Part shown: piece after piece, positions 23,801 through 34,029 of the stretch
Position numbering within the stretch: position 1 is the stretch's first letter
How the letters are laid out: every line of letters starts with the position of its first letter
DNA from: Gnetum montanum
Taxonomy: Eukaryota > Streptophyta > Gnetopsida > Gnetales > Gnetaceae
NCBI GenBank assembly: GCA_015680685.1
Contig: MNCI01012642.1
Location: 861,298 to 925,297 of the forward strand
Reading direction: 5' to 3'
Length of the DNA stretch: 64,000 nucleotides
Notes under the pieces: model-generated
Told to the model about the DNA's origin: nothing
Seen by the model: only the letters and a program-made list of their open reading frames with translations
Databases searched by the model: none
Made by a program: the position numbers and the translations under genes

Positions 23801-24689
23801 TAATGAAGTGTCATTAAGTCAATGCGTCGATTGGGCTACGTATACGAGGTCATGTATATGCGGCCGCATCAACGCGAGCCTATCGACGTAGCCTCCTTGC
23901 GTCAACGTGGCCCCGTTTACGTAGCCACCTATCTCGACCTATAAATAAGAGGGCCTTCTACCTCATTTAGGCATCCTTCAAGTAGTTGTAGCGAAGCCCT
24001 TGCATTTGTTTCCGTAGGAGTTAGATTATTTTCCCAAGTGCATGCCCACAGTGTGATGCTTATAATTGTACAGCACCTTTATTCAAGTGTGACGTACTTG
24101 GATGTGCACATGATTGGAAATAAAGATCGAGATTACTTCATCATTGCAGCATTCACTTAGTTTTAATTTTTTAATTATTACTGCTATTGTTATTGTTATT
24201 TATTATTTTCTTAGTTAATATTTCTTTATCATCATTTACTATTCTTGTTGTTAACTACAGAATGAGTACGACTTAATCATGAGCATTTAAGTATGACTAC
24301 TTGGTAACCCAGCAGTGTACCTAGGATTTACGCTTGGTAATCCCAGTAGTAGTCGTGCACGAGGTCCAAGATGTGTGCGACCGATTAAGGGACAGATGCT
24401 CATCGCACTTAGGCTAGCTTAGACTTAATTTCTTATTGCTTATTAGTTTAAAAAAAGTTATTTTCCATTGTCTCTAGGAGTAGCATTAGTTAGGATCACA
24501 TCATACGCCTCACTCTAAACTAAACCATACGTGACAAAGCAAATACTAGTCTAGGTGGGAAGATAGCGAACTGCGATCAACATGTAACGATCTAGATACC
24601 ACAACTAGCCTGTCCACAAAGTTCGACCAAATTGTGTGTGAATGCTCATATTCATATGGTTGAGTGTAGGGGTACCTTACCACTCATCA
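23801..24689 (+). repeat. 5' LTR of element A
   Basis: 889 bp. Starts taatgaagtg (TG mutated to TA; the 3' LTR has tgatgaagtg) and ends actcatca. U3 is dense in gtcgac/gcgtcaacg-type words (23830-23930); TATA box tataaata at 23940-23947. Confidence 0.9.
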
Positions 24690-24707
24690 TTGGTGCCATT
24701 ATCATGG
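24690..24707 (+). promoter_or_regulatory. Primer-binding site of A, tRNA-Asp-like
   Basis: ttggtgccattatcatgg follows the LTR directly. It differs from a tRNA-Asp-type PBS (tggcgccgttgccgggg) mainly by C-to-T and G-to-A changes. Family membership supports the call. Confidence 0.55.
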
Positions 24708-24924
24708 AGTCCCATCGCTCATTTTCGGATTCCATCACTTGATTTATTTCTCGCAGAGTTCTTTTTGAGTCCTGTTCTTCTATTTTTGTCTCTTTTTCAA
24801 GCCCAATTACCTTCCTCATATCCTTAGCCATGTTCGGACCTCTCACATGCTTCAACCACCCCAATTTGGCATTTCAAATTCATCATTTTGGGCTTTTCCA
24901 CAGTTGTTCAACGTTGGTCAATGA

Positions 24925-25030
24925 GTAAACACCCCTGCGTCGATGAGACCCCGTCGACGAAGTGACTGTGTATACGCGGCTGCGTATACATAGCCCCGTC
25001 GACGTAGTGCCTAACCCCTATATATTCACC
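24925..25030 (+). promoter_or_regulatory. Internal promoter of the cargo gene (U3-like)
   Basis: An array of CpG-rich palindromic words (gcgtcgatgag, cccgtcgacgaag, tgtatacgcg, gcgtatacatag, cccgtcgacgtag) is followed by a TATA box tatatatt at 25019-25026. The layout and words are the same as in the LTR U3 at 23830-23947. G1 (32721-32830) and G2 (56886-57000) have the same arrangement in front of their cargo genes. Transcription start would lie near 25050. Confidence 0.65.
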
Positions 25031-25171
25031 CACTGCACTTTGAAAATTTTATCATTTGGGATCCAAATTAAGGGGATTTTTTGCCATTTTTTTTGCCTAA
25101 CCTTTCCCAATGCACCTACATTCCATCGTGAGTCCGCATCAACTGATCCTTGCCATTTTAAGCAACTGGAG

Positions 25172-25400
25172 GTATGCTCTTAGTCATGGGGGGTGGTGCT
25201 TTTTGTAATTAACTGTAATTAATTAATCAGTTATTTAATTGTTTAATTATGAAAAATTTTACCCTAACCCATAACTAACGCTCCGGAAGACTTAACAATG
25301 TGCCTGTGGCAACAACATAACTTGGTCAAACAGAGAAGGTATATATAGACAATCTTAAGCTACTTGTGAACAGTCTAATGGGTGGTTATGTTGATTGCAG
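25172..25400 (+). other. 5' UTR intron of the cargo gene (A)
   Basis: Donor ggag|gtatgctctt at 25172 and acceptor ttgattgcag| ending at 25400, followed at once by the ATG. G1 (32574 to 32265) and G2 (56755 to 56451) have the same donor (g|gtaagctcttta) and acceptor (gattatag|atgg) at matching places. The three-copy conservation in otherwise decayed sequence supports a real intron. Confidence 0.7.
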
Positions 25401-28242
25401 ATGGCATCCAAACTGAGGCACCCAAGGGATGAAGGAACATCATAACCAAGGGACAAGCGCCCACACACGGGAAGGGGATGCGGTGTGCAATTGCCAGAGC
25501 ATGTAGAGGGCTCCCATGCAACAGGGCCCTTCCGTGAAAGACCTGACATGGAATTTGTTCATCAAATTCCCGAAGAGGAGATTCTCAGTGAGCAATCGCT
25601 CAGGGATAAGACTCCTAGGATAGCACCATGGCTTGAGGTCACCCTGACCCAAGCCTACCTTGATGCCATCACACCGCGCAAGATGTAGTGAATGGTCCTT
25701 CAAGAGCTAAATTTTGGACCATTCCTCGAGAACGGGCCAAAAGACGTGAGGCTCCAACTGCAGAACTCTCCAATGTGGCCAATCATCACAACTAGTGGTG
25801 AATGGTACTTAGGAGAAACTTATCTCTTTTGGACGAATCAACAACCAGGGTCTAGAGTAAGAATCAAAGACATTTATGTCTCTTACTCTTCAAAGGTGAT
25901 AGCGTAGGCTCTGGGGATGCCTGAAACTGGGGCAGATGTGATGGAAATTCCTAAGCAAGATGATCCAGAGGTAAAGGTAGAATGGACCAAATGGTGCTAT
26001 GGGGTAGAGTGCAAGGAGTTCGGCTCCCTAACCATAGTGGAAAGAGTGTACTCAAAGATCGTGTCTTACCATCTGAACCCAACGGTAAGACCAAGTAAAA
26101 TCATAGCCTTCTCTGCTCATGCGTCTGCAGCCTTGAGTGGGAAATTTCCTATGAGTCTTCCACAACTATTTTTTTTGGAGATTGAAAAGAGGTTCATGGA
26201 GAACGAACATGGAAGACAAGCTCTCCCCTTTCCCTACCTAATCTAAAAGTTGTACAAATGGGCAAGGATAGCACAATATTCTAACGATGTAATTTGGTGT
26301 GCCCCAATTGCCTCATGATGAGAGATGATGAAAGATAAAACTCCTGCCACCACACAGATAGAGGAGGAGCAATAACCACCTCCACCACCTGCACAAACAA
26401 CACATCCAAGCTCACAAACCACATCAGAATACATCTACAGGATCTCGAGCTAGCAAGAGCAATCCAGCAGGACTGGTGGAGGAGAAGACCCTTCAGTTTA
26501 TCACCCAACCATGAGCCACCTGGAGAAAGTGGCTTAATTAGTTAGCTTACTTGAAAGGGCAAGGCTGATATTCTCCACCACCTGAGTTCAAGTTCCAACC
26601 AGAACAGATCCAAGCATCTAAGAAGTGATAGTGTCAACTCAGTAGTTGTTCCCTAAAATTTTAGGGAATGCTGCTACCTTCTTGGTACACTTGGAAGATG
26701 GTGAAGGAGCGACGATCCTAGTAATGCAACACCAGGGACAGGAAATTGTAGCTGAAGTGGTTGCTGACACAATTGCTATAGCTCTCAATGCACCGGCAGC
26801 ACATGTACTGAACATTCATGGACTACAAGATGTACAAGTGTCTGTCAGAACTTCATGTAGCAAGATTGATGTAGCCCAACACGAAGAGTTGTTGGACCAA
26901 CTGGTGGGGACTAGGCAACTGCTTCCAGATGTCTTTAACCTTCTAGACAACATTACTACAACCTAGTCAAAGTTGCTCCCGGCAAGGGGCAAGAGCCTTG
27001 TTTTAGAAGGACAACTTGAAGCTTATCAAGATGCTTGTTAGCACTTGGAAATGGAAGTAGCCCAATTACAAGCCCAACTTACCAATCCGATCATTCTCGA
27101 CCGCAACATCACCAGGGATGAAGCTATTCAACAGCTTCAACTTAGACTTTAGATCATTGAGGATATGCGAGAGATAGTGATCCTCGACACGTCTATGGCA
27201 GATGCCCAAGCATATCACTTAGAGAAGGACTTGGCGAAGGTTTTCCAAGAGAATGTACGGCTGACTGCGAAGGTTGATCGCCTGTTCAATGTTGGTGTGG
27301 AAAATGAACACATGAAAACTTTCATCCACCAATAGTAGGAGGAGCTAGCCAGGGTGAATGTTGACATAAGAAGGTTGGCTACTGAAAATTGAAATCTGTC
27401 AATGGAGGAGGGCAGGCATTTCAACAGAAGTTTGCAATCGAAATTGCCACTTGGAAAAATAAGGTCCTAAAATTTGAAAAAGTTAAAAATCATTACAGGG
27501 ACCATGTGGGATTGCAAAAGGAAGTGAACAAAAAACATATTCAAGTTGCAAAGGCCAAGATGAACCAAGCACTCCAGCAGCTCCGAGAGAGAGTCAATGA
27601 ATGGCAACCTATCTTCAATGGGTTGAACGACTACAATAAGTTGAAATCTACCTAAAGGAGCTACAGATTGAGGAGATGACAGAATACATGGAGTTGGCCA
27701 ACCTCCGATATGCAAACCTGGCTATGCTCACAGCTGGGAGACCGTGGTCAGAATTGGAAAAACAAGTGGTCGCCTTGTATTCCCTATACGAGGGAGAGTT
27801 CCAGGTGCATAAAGTAATAAAGAAAAAGCTGCAAATGGCAAATGCAGAACTCACGGTCCTCCGCACAAGCTTTAAAGGACAACGTACAGTTGTAGAGGAC
27901 CTGGCCTAAAGAATGAATGACTACCAGTAGCTGCAGGTATTGATCCGAGCATTTGACATTGAACGCAAGTAGTTTGCAACCTAGTTTATCAACCTAAAAG
28001 AACTCCTTCCAACACTGCCATGCCCTTGGGAAGTTCCAGTTCCAGCACACATTGGTGAAGCTTCCTAGACCGTGAACGACCCCAGAAGCAAAGAAGAAAA
28101 AATGAGGGCTCTCTTGGAGGCTTTTCGGCTGCCTCCAAAAGTGGAAGCTACTGCAAGGCAACCATCATCCATGCCACCGCCAATGCATGGGCCAGAGGTT
28201 GGAGAAGGTCCATTGGAACCACCACCCCCAAGGATGGTGTGA
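25401..28242 (+). pseudogene. Cargo gene of element A (unknown protein, about 945 codons)
   Basis: ATG at 25401 directly after the acceptor; TGA at 28240-28242. The protein has a basic N-terminus (MASKLRHPRDEG), a conserved globular part at 25600-26290 (NSPMWPIITTSGEWYLGETY, VRIKDIYVSYS, then FGSLTIVERVYSKIVSYHL, SGKFPMSLPQLFFLEIEKRF), a Pro/Gln/Thr-rich hinge (26350-26600), a second conserved block (LVMQHQGQEIVAEVVAD, 26720-26770), and a long predicted coiled coil (26900-27960, for example LEMEVAQLQAQL) with a Pro-rich end. It has at least ten stops and two frame changes (near 27385 and 27660). No enzyme motif is visible. The globular part is loosely reminiscent of plant mobile-domain or 'putative plant transposon protein' segments found in extra ORFs of Tat elements, but I cannot confirm that. 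Confidence 0.75.
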
Positions 28243-28493
28243 TCTTCTCTAGCAATTTTGTGCATCATCCTACATAGCATAGGCTCCAGGATCAGCAAAG
28301 TGTTCAATTTTGTCTCTGAACACTGCCATTTTTGTAACTTGTCCTCCTCTGTAACTCAGGCACTTGGTCAAATTCATGTTGTGTCATGTGTGTGTCATGT
28401 GTGTGTTTAAGTTATATGTGTTGTAAATAAGAACCCATACCTTCCCAATTGTAAAGTAACTTGAGGATGAGTTTTTTCTCAGTTGTGTGGGTA

Positions 28494-29383
28494 TGATGAA
28501 GTGTCATTAAGTCAAGGCATCGACTGGGCTATGTATACGAGGTCACATATACCCAGTCGCATCGACGCGAGCCCATCGACATAGCCTCCCTGCGTTGACG
28601 TGGCCCTGTTTACATAGCTGCCTATCTCGGCCTATAAATAAGAGGGCCTTCCACCTCATTTAGGCATCCTTCAAGTAGTTGTAGTGAAGCCCTTGCATTT
28701 TGTTTCTATAGGAGTTAGATTATTTTTCCAAGTGCATGCCATAGTTTGATGCTTGTAATTGTACAGCACCTTTATTCGAGTGTGACATACTTGGATGCAC
28801 ACATGACCAGAAATAAAGATCGAGATTACTTCATCATTTCAGCATTCACTTAGTTTTAATTTTTTAATTATTACTGTTAATTTTTATTGTTATTTATTAT
28901 TTTCTTAGTTAATATTTCTTTATCATCATTTACTATTCTTGTTGTTAACTGTGGAATGAGTAGGACTTAATCACAAGCATTTAAATGTGACTACTTGGTA
29001 ACCCAACAGTGTACATAGGATCTATGCTTGGTAATCCCAATAGTAGTCATGCACGAGGTCCAAGATGTGTGCGAGCAATTAAGGGATGGATGCTCATTGT
29101 ACTTAGGCTAGCTTAGACTTCATTTCTTATTGCTTATTAGTTTAAACAAAGTTATTTTCCATTGTCTCTAGGAGTAGCATTAGTTAGGATCACATCATAT
29201 GCCTCACGTTAGACTAAACCATATGTGACAAAGCAAATACTAGTCCAGGTGGGAAGATAGCGAAGTGTGATCAACATGTAATAATCTAGATACCATAACT
29301 AGCCTGTCCACGGAGTTCGACCGAATCGTACGTGAACGCTCGTATTCGTATGGTTGAGTGTAGGGGTACCTTGCCACTCATCA
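28494..29383 (+). repeat. 3' LTR of element A
   Basis: 890 bp, TATA box at 28633-28640, ends cactcatca, then target copy gctgc. It is preceded by agttgtgtgggta, a degraded PPT. Confidence 0.9.
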
Positions 29384-30590
29384 GCTGCCAAATTTCTCTT
29401 CCTTGTTGGAGTTGTTGGAGTGCTTCTTTTATTTTTTTTCCTTTGCCATTTGGATGTGTTTCTCATTGACTTCTTTCTATAAGCGAACCTAGTTTCTGTA
29501 ATGATTCTTTACTTTTTCGAACTTGAGGGCCTCATTTTTCCAAGCGGCAATCCTAATGGCAAAATTTTGGCATAAGGCCCTAACTTCCTCCATTGACAGA
29601 TTCCAATTCTCTATGGCCAATCTCCTCAATTCAGTATTCACCCTAGCAAGCTACTCTTGCTATTGATGAATATATTCTTATGTTTGTTCCTTTTGGGCAT
29701 CAACATTGTGCAAGTGATGATTCCATGTGGTCAAAGCCTTGTTCTCCTAACACATCTGTACCAAGTCCTTTTAAATTAAATATGTTTTTGCTTTAGCTAT
29801 GGACTGGTTAAAGATGGTCATTACTACCTCTTCCTCAACCTTCCTAAATCATTCTTGAAGCTGTTGAAAGCTTCATCTCTCATTACTGTTGGGTTAAGGA
29901 TTGCAAGATTAGCAAGGTGGGCACATAGTTTAGCAACCTTTACGGCCAAGCATTGATTTTGTGCTTGGGCCATTTTGAGTTGCCCCTCCAAAATAATGCA
30001 CTTGCCCCTTGCATCCAATAGCTCCAACTAGGTTACAGTGATGTTTTCTAAAAAATCAAAGATGTTCGGAATTAGTTGCCTAGTCCCTACTAGTCGATCC
30101 AGAAATTCTTCATGCTAGGCTATGTTCAACTTTTCACTGACCATGCTTGCAAATGTCTACATGTCTCGAAGTGTAGATACATCTAGTATAGATGTCGTGG
30201 GTGCATTAAGTGCTTCCACTACACAATCAAAAACAACTTCAGTTGTTGTCTCCTACCCTTGGTGCTACATCACCAAGATAGTTGTCCCTTCACCTTTCTC
30301 CAAATATGCTAAGAAGAAGGCAGCATTCCTAGATATTTCTAGGAATAAATGATATTGAGATAATGACACCATTACCTCTCAAGCATTGGGATCTAACCTC
30401 GCAGGTAGCTGCATTCATTAGACAGAGAAATATGGTAGACCCCTCTCTATCAAGCTAACTTTTCAAGCCACCTCATTCAAGTGACTCATTGTAGATTGGT
30501 ATACAAATGGATTTGCACCACTCATTCTTGCACATTACGCTTGCTCACTCAAGAGCTATTCTTAGATTTTGTGCAAGTGCTCAATGGCTA

Positions 30591-31467
30591 NNNNNNNNNN
30601 NNNNNNNNNNNNNNNNNNNNNNNNNNNNNNNNNNNNNNNNNNNNNNNNNNNNNNNNNNNNNNNNNNNNNNNNNNNNNNNNNNNNNNNNNNNNNNNNNNNN
30701 NNNNNNNNNNNNNNNNNNNNNNNNNNNNNNNNNNNNNNNNNNNNNNNNNNNNNNNNNNNNNNNNNNNNNNNNNNNNNNNNNNNNNNNNNNNNNNNNNNNN
30801 NNNNNNNNNNNNNNNNNNNNNNNNNNNNNNNNNNNNNNNNNNNNNNNNNNNNNNNNNNNNNNNNNNNNNNNNNNNNNNNNNNNNNNNNNNNNNNNNNNNN
30901 NNNNNNNNNNNNNNNNNNNNNNNNNNNNNNNNNNNNNNNNNNNNNNNNNNNNNNNNNNNNNNNNNNNNNNNNNNNNNNNNNNNNNNNNNNNNNNNNNNNN
31001 NNNNNNNNNNNNNNNNNNNNNNNNNNNNNNNNNNNNNNNNNNNNNNNNNNNNNNNNNNNNNNNNNNNNNNNNNNNNNNNNNNNNNNNNNNNNNNNNNNNN
31101 NNNNNNNNNNNNNNNNNNNNNNNNNNNNNNNNNNNNNNNNNNNNNNNNNNNNNNNNNNNNNNNNNNNNNNNNNNNNNNNNNNNNNNNNNNNNNNNNNNNN
31201 NNNNNNNNNNNNNNNNNNNNNNNNNNNNNNNNNNNNNNNNNNNNNNNNNNNNNNNNNNNNNNNNNNNNNNNNNNNNNNNNNNNNNNNNNNNNNNNNNNNN
31301 NNNNNNNNNNNNNNNNNNNNNNNNNNNNNNNNNNNNNNNNNNNNNNNNNNNNNNNNNNNNNNNNNNNNNNNNNNNNNNNNNNNNNNNNNNNNNNNNNNNN
31401 NNNNNNNNNNNNNNNNNNNNNNNNNNNNNNNNNNNNNNNNNNNNNNNNNNNNNNNNNNNNNNNNNNN
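30591..31467. other. Assembly gap (877 N) inside the G1 cargo gene
   Basis: Run of N. By alignment with A and G2 it hides the Pro-rich hinge and part of the globular region of the G1 cargo gene. Confidence 0.99.
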
Positions 31468-32264
31468 TTTTCCTTGAAGTGCTTTTCAATCTCTAAGTAG
31501 ATTAGTTATGGAAGGTTGATGGGAAATTTTCTACTAAGAGTGGCATATGCTTGAGTGGAGAAGGCATTCACCTTACTTGCCTCATCATTGGATTAAGGTG
31601 ATAGGCCACAATTTTGAAATAGATGAGCTCCGCTGGTGTGAGCACGTTGTACTCCTTACAATCACCTCGTAGCACCAGTGAGTCCACTTCTTCTTAGCCT
31701 CAGAATAATCTTTCTTGGTAGTTATGCTAATTGTGTCCCAGTGTCAAACAACCCCAGTGCCTGTGCGATAGCTTCAGCTGAGTAGGACACTTGAATGTCC
31801 TTGATCTTGACTATGGACCTCAACCTTCTATTGCTCCAAAAGATATATGTCTCTCCCATGTACCACTCCCCACTGGATGTGATGATTGGCCACATGGGAG
31901 AGGTTTGCAATCATGTCTTAACATCTACTAAAGCTTTCTCTAAAAATGGTCCAAAGTTGATTTCCTGAAAACCTAATCGTTGGATCTCTTGGGACTTGAT
32001 AATGTCAAGGCAAGCTTGAGTCAAGGTGACCTCAAGCCTTAATGTGGGTCAATGCACTTCTTATCACTATGATTGTTCTATGGGCACTTCTTCTTGGAAT
32101 CTATCAGACAGATTCCACTTCATGCTCCTCATGAAAAGGTCATGTTGCATGGGTCGCCTCCAGTGGTTCTTGGGCTTTTTCTTATTGGCCCCTTCTAGCT
32201 CTAAGTTGCTTCTCCCATGGTTGAGAAGGTTCTCCTTCCTATGAGCATTTTTTTTCAATGCCAT

Positions 32265-32574
32265 CTATAATCACAATAAAACCATGGGTTAGCAATCGTT
32301 GTGTAACATGAAGCAATTGAGATACCTTTATCTCTTAAGGATAGTTACACTTTGGCTAACTTGTGATTATGGCTGATTTAATTACTCTAATTATCATTTT
32401 ATTTGTGTGTTATCATTAATAAATCATCCCAGGGGTTTTTAGAAGGGTTAACTATCAAAAAAGTTGATGTTTATATGTTGTTAGGGTCATTAACCTTTTG
32501 GAGAAGTTAGAAAAACTTTCAAAAATTTTCATTAGAAACCTTAAGGTTTGCAATCCCCATGATAAAGAGCTTAC
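32265..32574 (-). other. 5' UTR intron of the cargo gene (G1)
   Basis: On the minus strand the donor is ctggag|gtaagctcttta and the acceptor gtgattatag| precedes ATGGCATTG. 310 bp. Homologous to the introns in A and G2. Confidence 0.7.
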
Positions 32575-32720
32575 CTCCAGTAAGTGTAAGGTTGAAGAAT
32601 GGAATGATTTGGACAAACAGACGGGAAGTTAAGGTCTTTGGAAGGATTGGGCTTTGAAAAATTGTAAAAATTGCCTATGTGTTATGAGCAAATGACAAAA
32701 AATTTCTAAGTGCATAGTGG

Positions 32721-32830
32721 TATATATAGGATTTATGCACTGCATCAATGAGACCTAGTTGATGGGGCTTCATTGATGAGGATGGCTGCATCATCGAGGC
32801 CTCAACAACATGGCCTTTGACCATTGTAGA
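32721..32830 (-). promoter_or_regulatory. Internal promoter of the cargo gene (G1)
   Basis: TATA tatatata at 32721-32728 with upstream (minus strand) decayed gttgaggcctcgatgatgc and gtctcattgatgc words. It corresponds in position to 24925-25030 of A, about 150 bases before the intron donor. Confidence 0.6.
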
Positions 32831-33660
32831 TGACCATTGACTTTGGTTGAACTTGCAAAATACAAAGAGTTTTTGAATGAAATTAGGGTCTCAAAAGGTG
32901 AAGAATAGTATGAAAACATGAGAAGAGGGTGTTGGAGCTCATAAATTCGGAAAAGATGGAGAAAATGATCTAGTGGATGAATGAGAGAAAAAGTTAAGAA
33001 TCACTAAGCAAAATACATAATGGAATATGCAAAAAATAAGATTGTGGCAATGTTTAAGGTAAGGAACCTTAACTAATCAAGCCAAAAACTATGCAAGTGG
33101 GTCCTCCCCATAGCAAGCTCATGCCCTTTTTGCCCTTGCATAACCTCAAATAAGGAGTCTGTGGGACCCATAGTTGATTTAATGGCATGGAAAGTTAAGG
33201 ACCAACCAGAAAGAATCTATTCAAGAATTAAAACACATCAAACCAAGACATAGATCATAACATAGAACTTGGTAGTGAGGTGAGTTATGGCATCATGGAT
33301 GGATGATAGAGAAGGTGGAATGGAGTTCTAAATTAAGGTCATAAGAAGTCCCTTGTGGAATTGGTGTTTAAAATGACCTGGGAAGATCCATCCTCAGTCT
33401 AGACCCAAAACCAGCTACTTTTAGTGACTTTGCATCATCACTCTAAGACCAATCCACCCACACGAGGCACGAAAGTACTTCCACAAAACAACCACTATTC
33501 CATAAAAAGAAGAAAAGAGAAGTAGGAAGTGAGAGAGAGAGGACCTTAGTTAGAGGGGACCTGTAGGCATAGGTGCATGTCTTTCTAGTTCCATAACCAA
33601 TGCTTGTAGCTTGTTTATTTTTCTAAGGGATGTGCTTTGAATTTCCATCATTTTTTTCTT
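32831..33660 (-). other. Spacer of G1 between integrase and cargo promoter
   Basis: Non-coding and shared with G2 (57010-57840) and partly with D. It includes ggggaggacccacttgcat (minus strand) and a conserved short peptide-like stretch (LRKINKLQALVMELERH at about 33640-33570) that also occurs in G2 as LRKINGLQALVMRLERH. Whether this is a small reading frame or a cis element is unclear. Confidence 0.5.
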
Positions 33661-34010
33661 CTTTTTTGAAATGGGAACCACACCCCATATGTCAAAAGGT
33701 TCTAGTGGTTGAATATGTTGTTGAGGACCATCCATGCCAACAGTCATCCCCCTATCTTGTTGACAACATTCACAGGATCAGATAAACTAGTGGGCATCCC
33801 TAAAGATTATAGGCCAATAGTATCCTACCATTAATATTTTTATGGCCATGCATCTCCCTGCATAATGGCCTCCACAAGATCCTTCATGAGCATCCTGGAG
33901 AATGCATAGTTGATCTTCGTCAGGGACACACCATGAATCAGGCCATCTACACACACCTTCTAAAGGTGTCCATTGATTTCCTTGAAGTATTTAGACCAAT
34001 GAAGAAATTG
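33661..34010 (-). pseudogene. G1 integrase fragment, core deleted
   Basis: Minus strand carries the zinc-binding region (about 33990-33760, matching the HHCC region of G2) and the start of the core (QPLEPFDIWGV near 33700), then jumps directly into spacer sequence (PISKKKKK, LRKINKLQ). Comparison with G2 indicates loss of about 1.6 kb covering the catalytic core and C-terminus of integrase, with a short GC-type overlap (ggtgt) at the join. The enzyme cannot be functional. Confidence 0.7.
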
Positions 34011-34029
34011 TTGCTTCTATTTGAAGTCT

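Larger units (their letters stand above)
23801..29383 (+). mobile_element. Element A: non-autonomous LTR element carrying only the cargo gene
   Basis: 5583 bp with LTRs 23801-24689 and 28494-29383 (over 90% identical by eye; differences mostly transitions at CpG) and flanks gctac (23796-23800) and gctgc (29384-29388). The insertion site is inside the cargo gene of G1: joining the flanks gives sequence matching G2 near 54215-54245. Inside are a PBS, a short leader, an internal promoter with TATA, a 5' UTR intron and one cargo gene. No gag, protease, RT or integrase is present, so mobility would need proteins from a full relative such as G1 or G2. Confidence 0.9.
23155..32264 (-). pseudogene. 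Cargo gene of G1, split by element A and by the N gap
   Basis: The ATG (32262-32264) lies directly after a 3' splice site on the minus strand. The stop is TGA at 23155-23157, judged by alignment with A and G2. Conserved pieces include MALKKN at the start, MWPIITSSGEWYMGETYIFW and VKIKDIQVSYSAEAIAQALG (31910 to 31740), a Leu/Ala-rich helical stretch (30027 to 29824, AQAQNQCLAVKVAKLCAHLA) and the C-terminal part at 23157-23800. Element A is inserted after position 29384 (minus-strand order), and 877 bases at 30591-31467 are unknown. Many stops. Function is unknown; a long coiled-coil protein carried after pol. See the copy in A for the fullest view. Confidence 0.75.

Noticed and set aside
30481-31500. 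Apparent 300-340 codon open frames on both strands
   Set aside because: They consist almost entirely of the N gap; only a few codons at each side are real sequence.
23155-32264. Cargo gene as an ordinary host gene interrupted by elements
   Set aside because: The same gene lies between integrase or PBS and the 3' LTR in three separate elements, so it belongs to the element.
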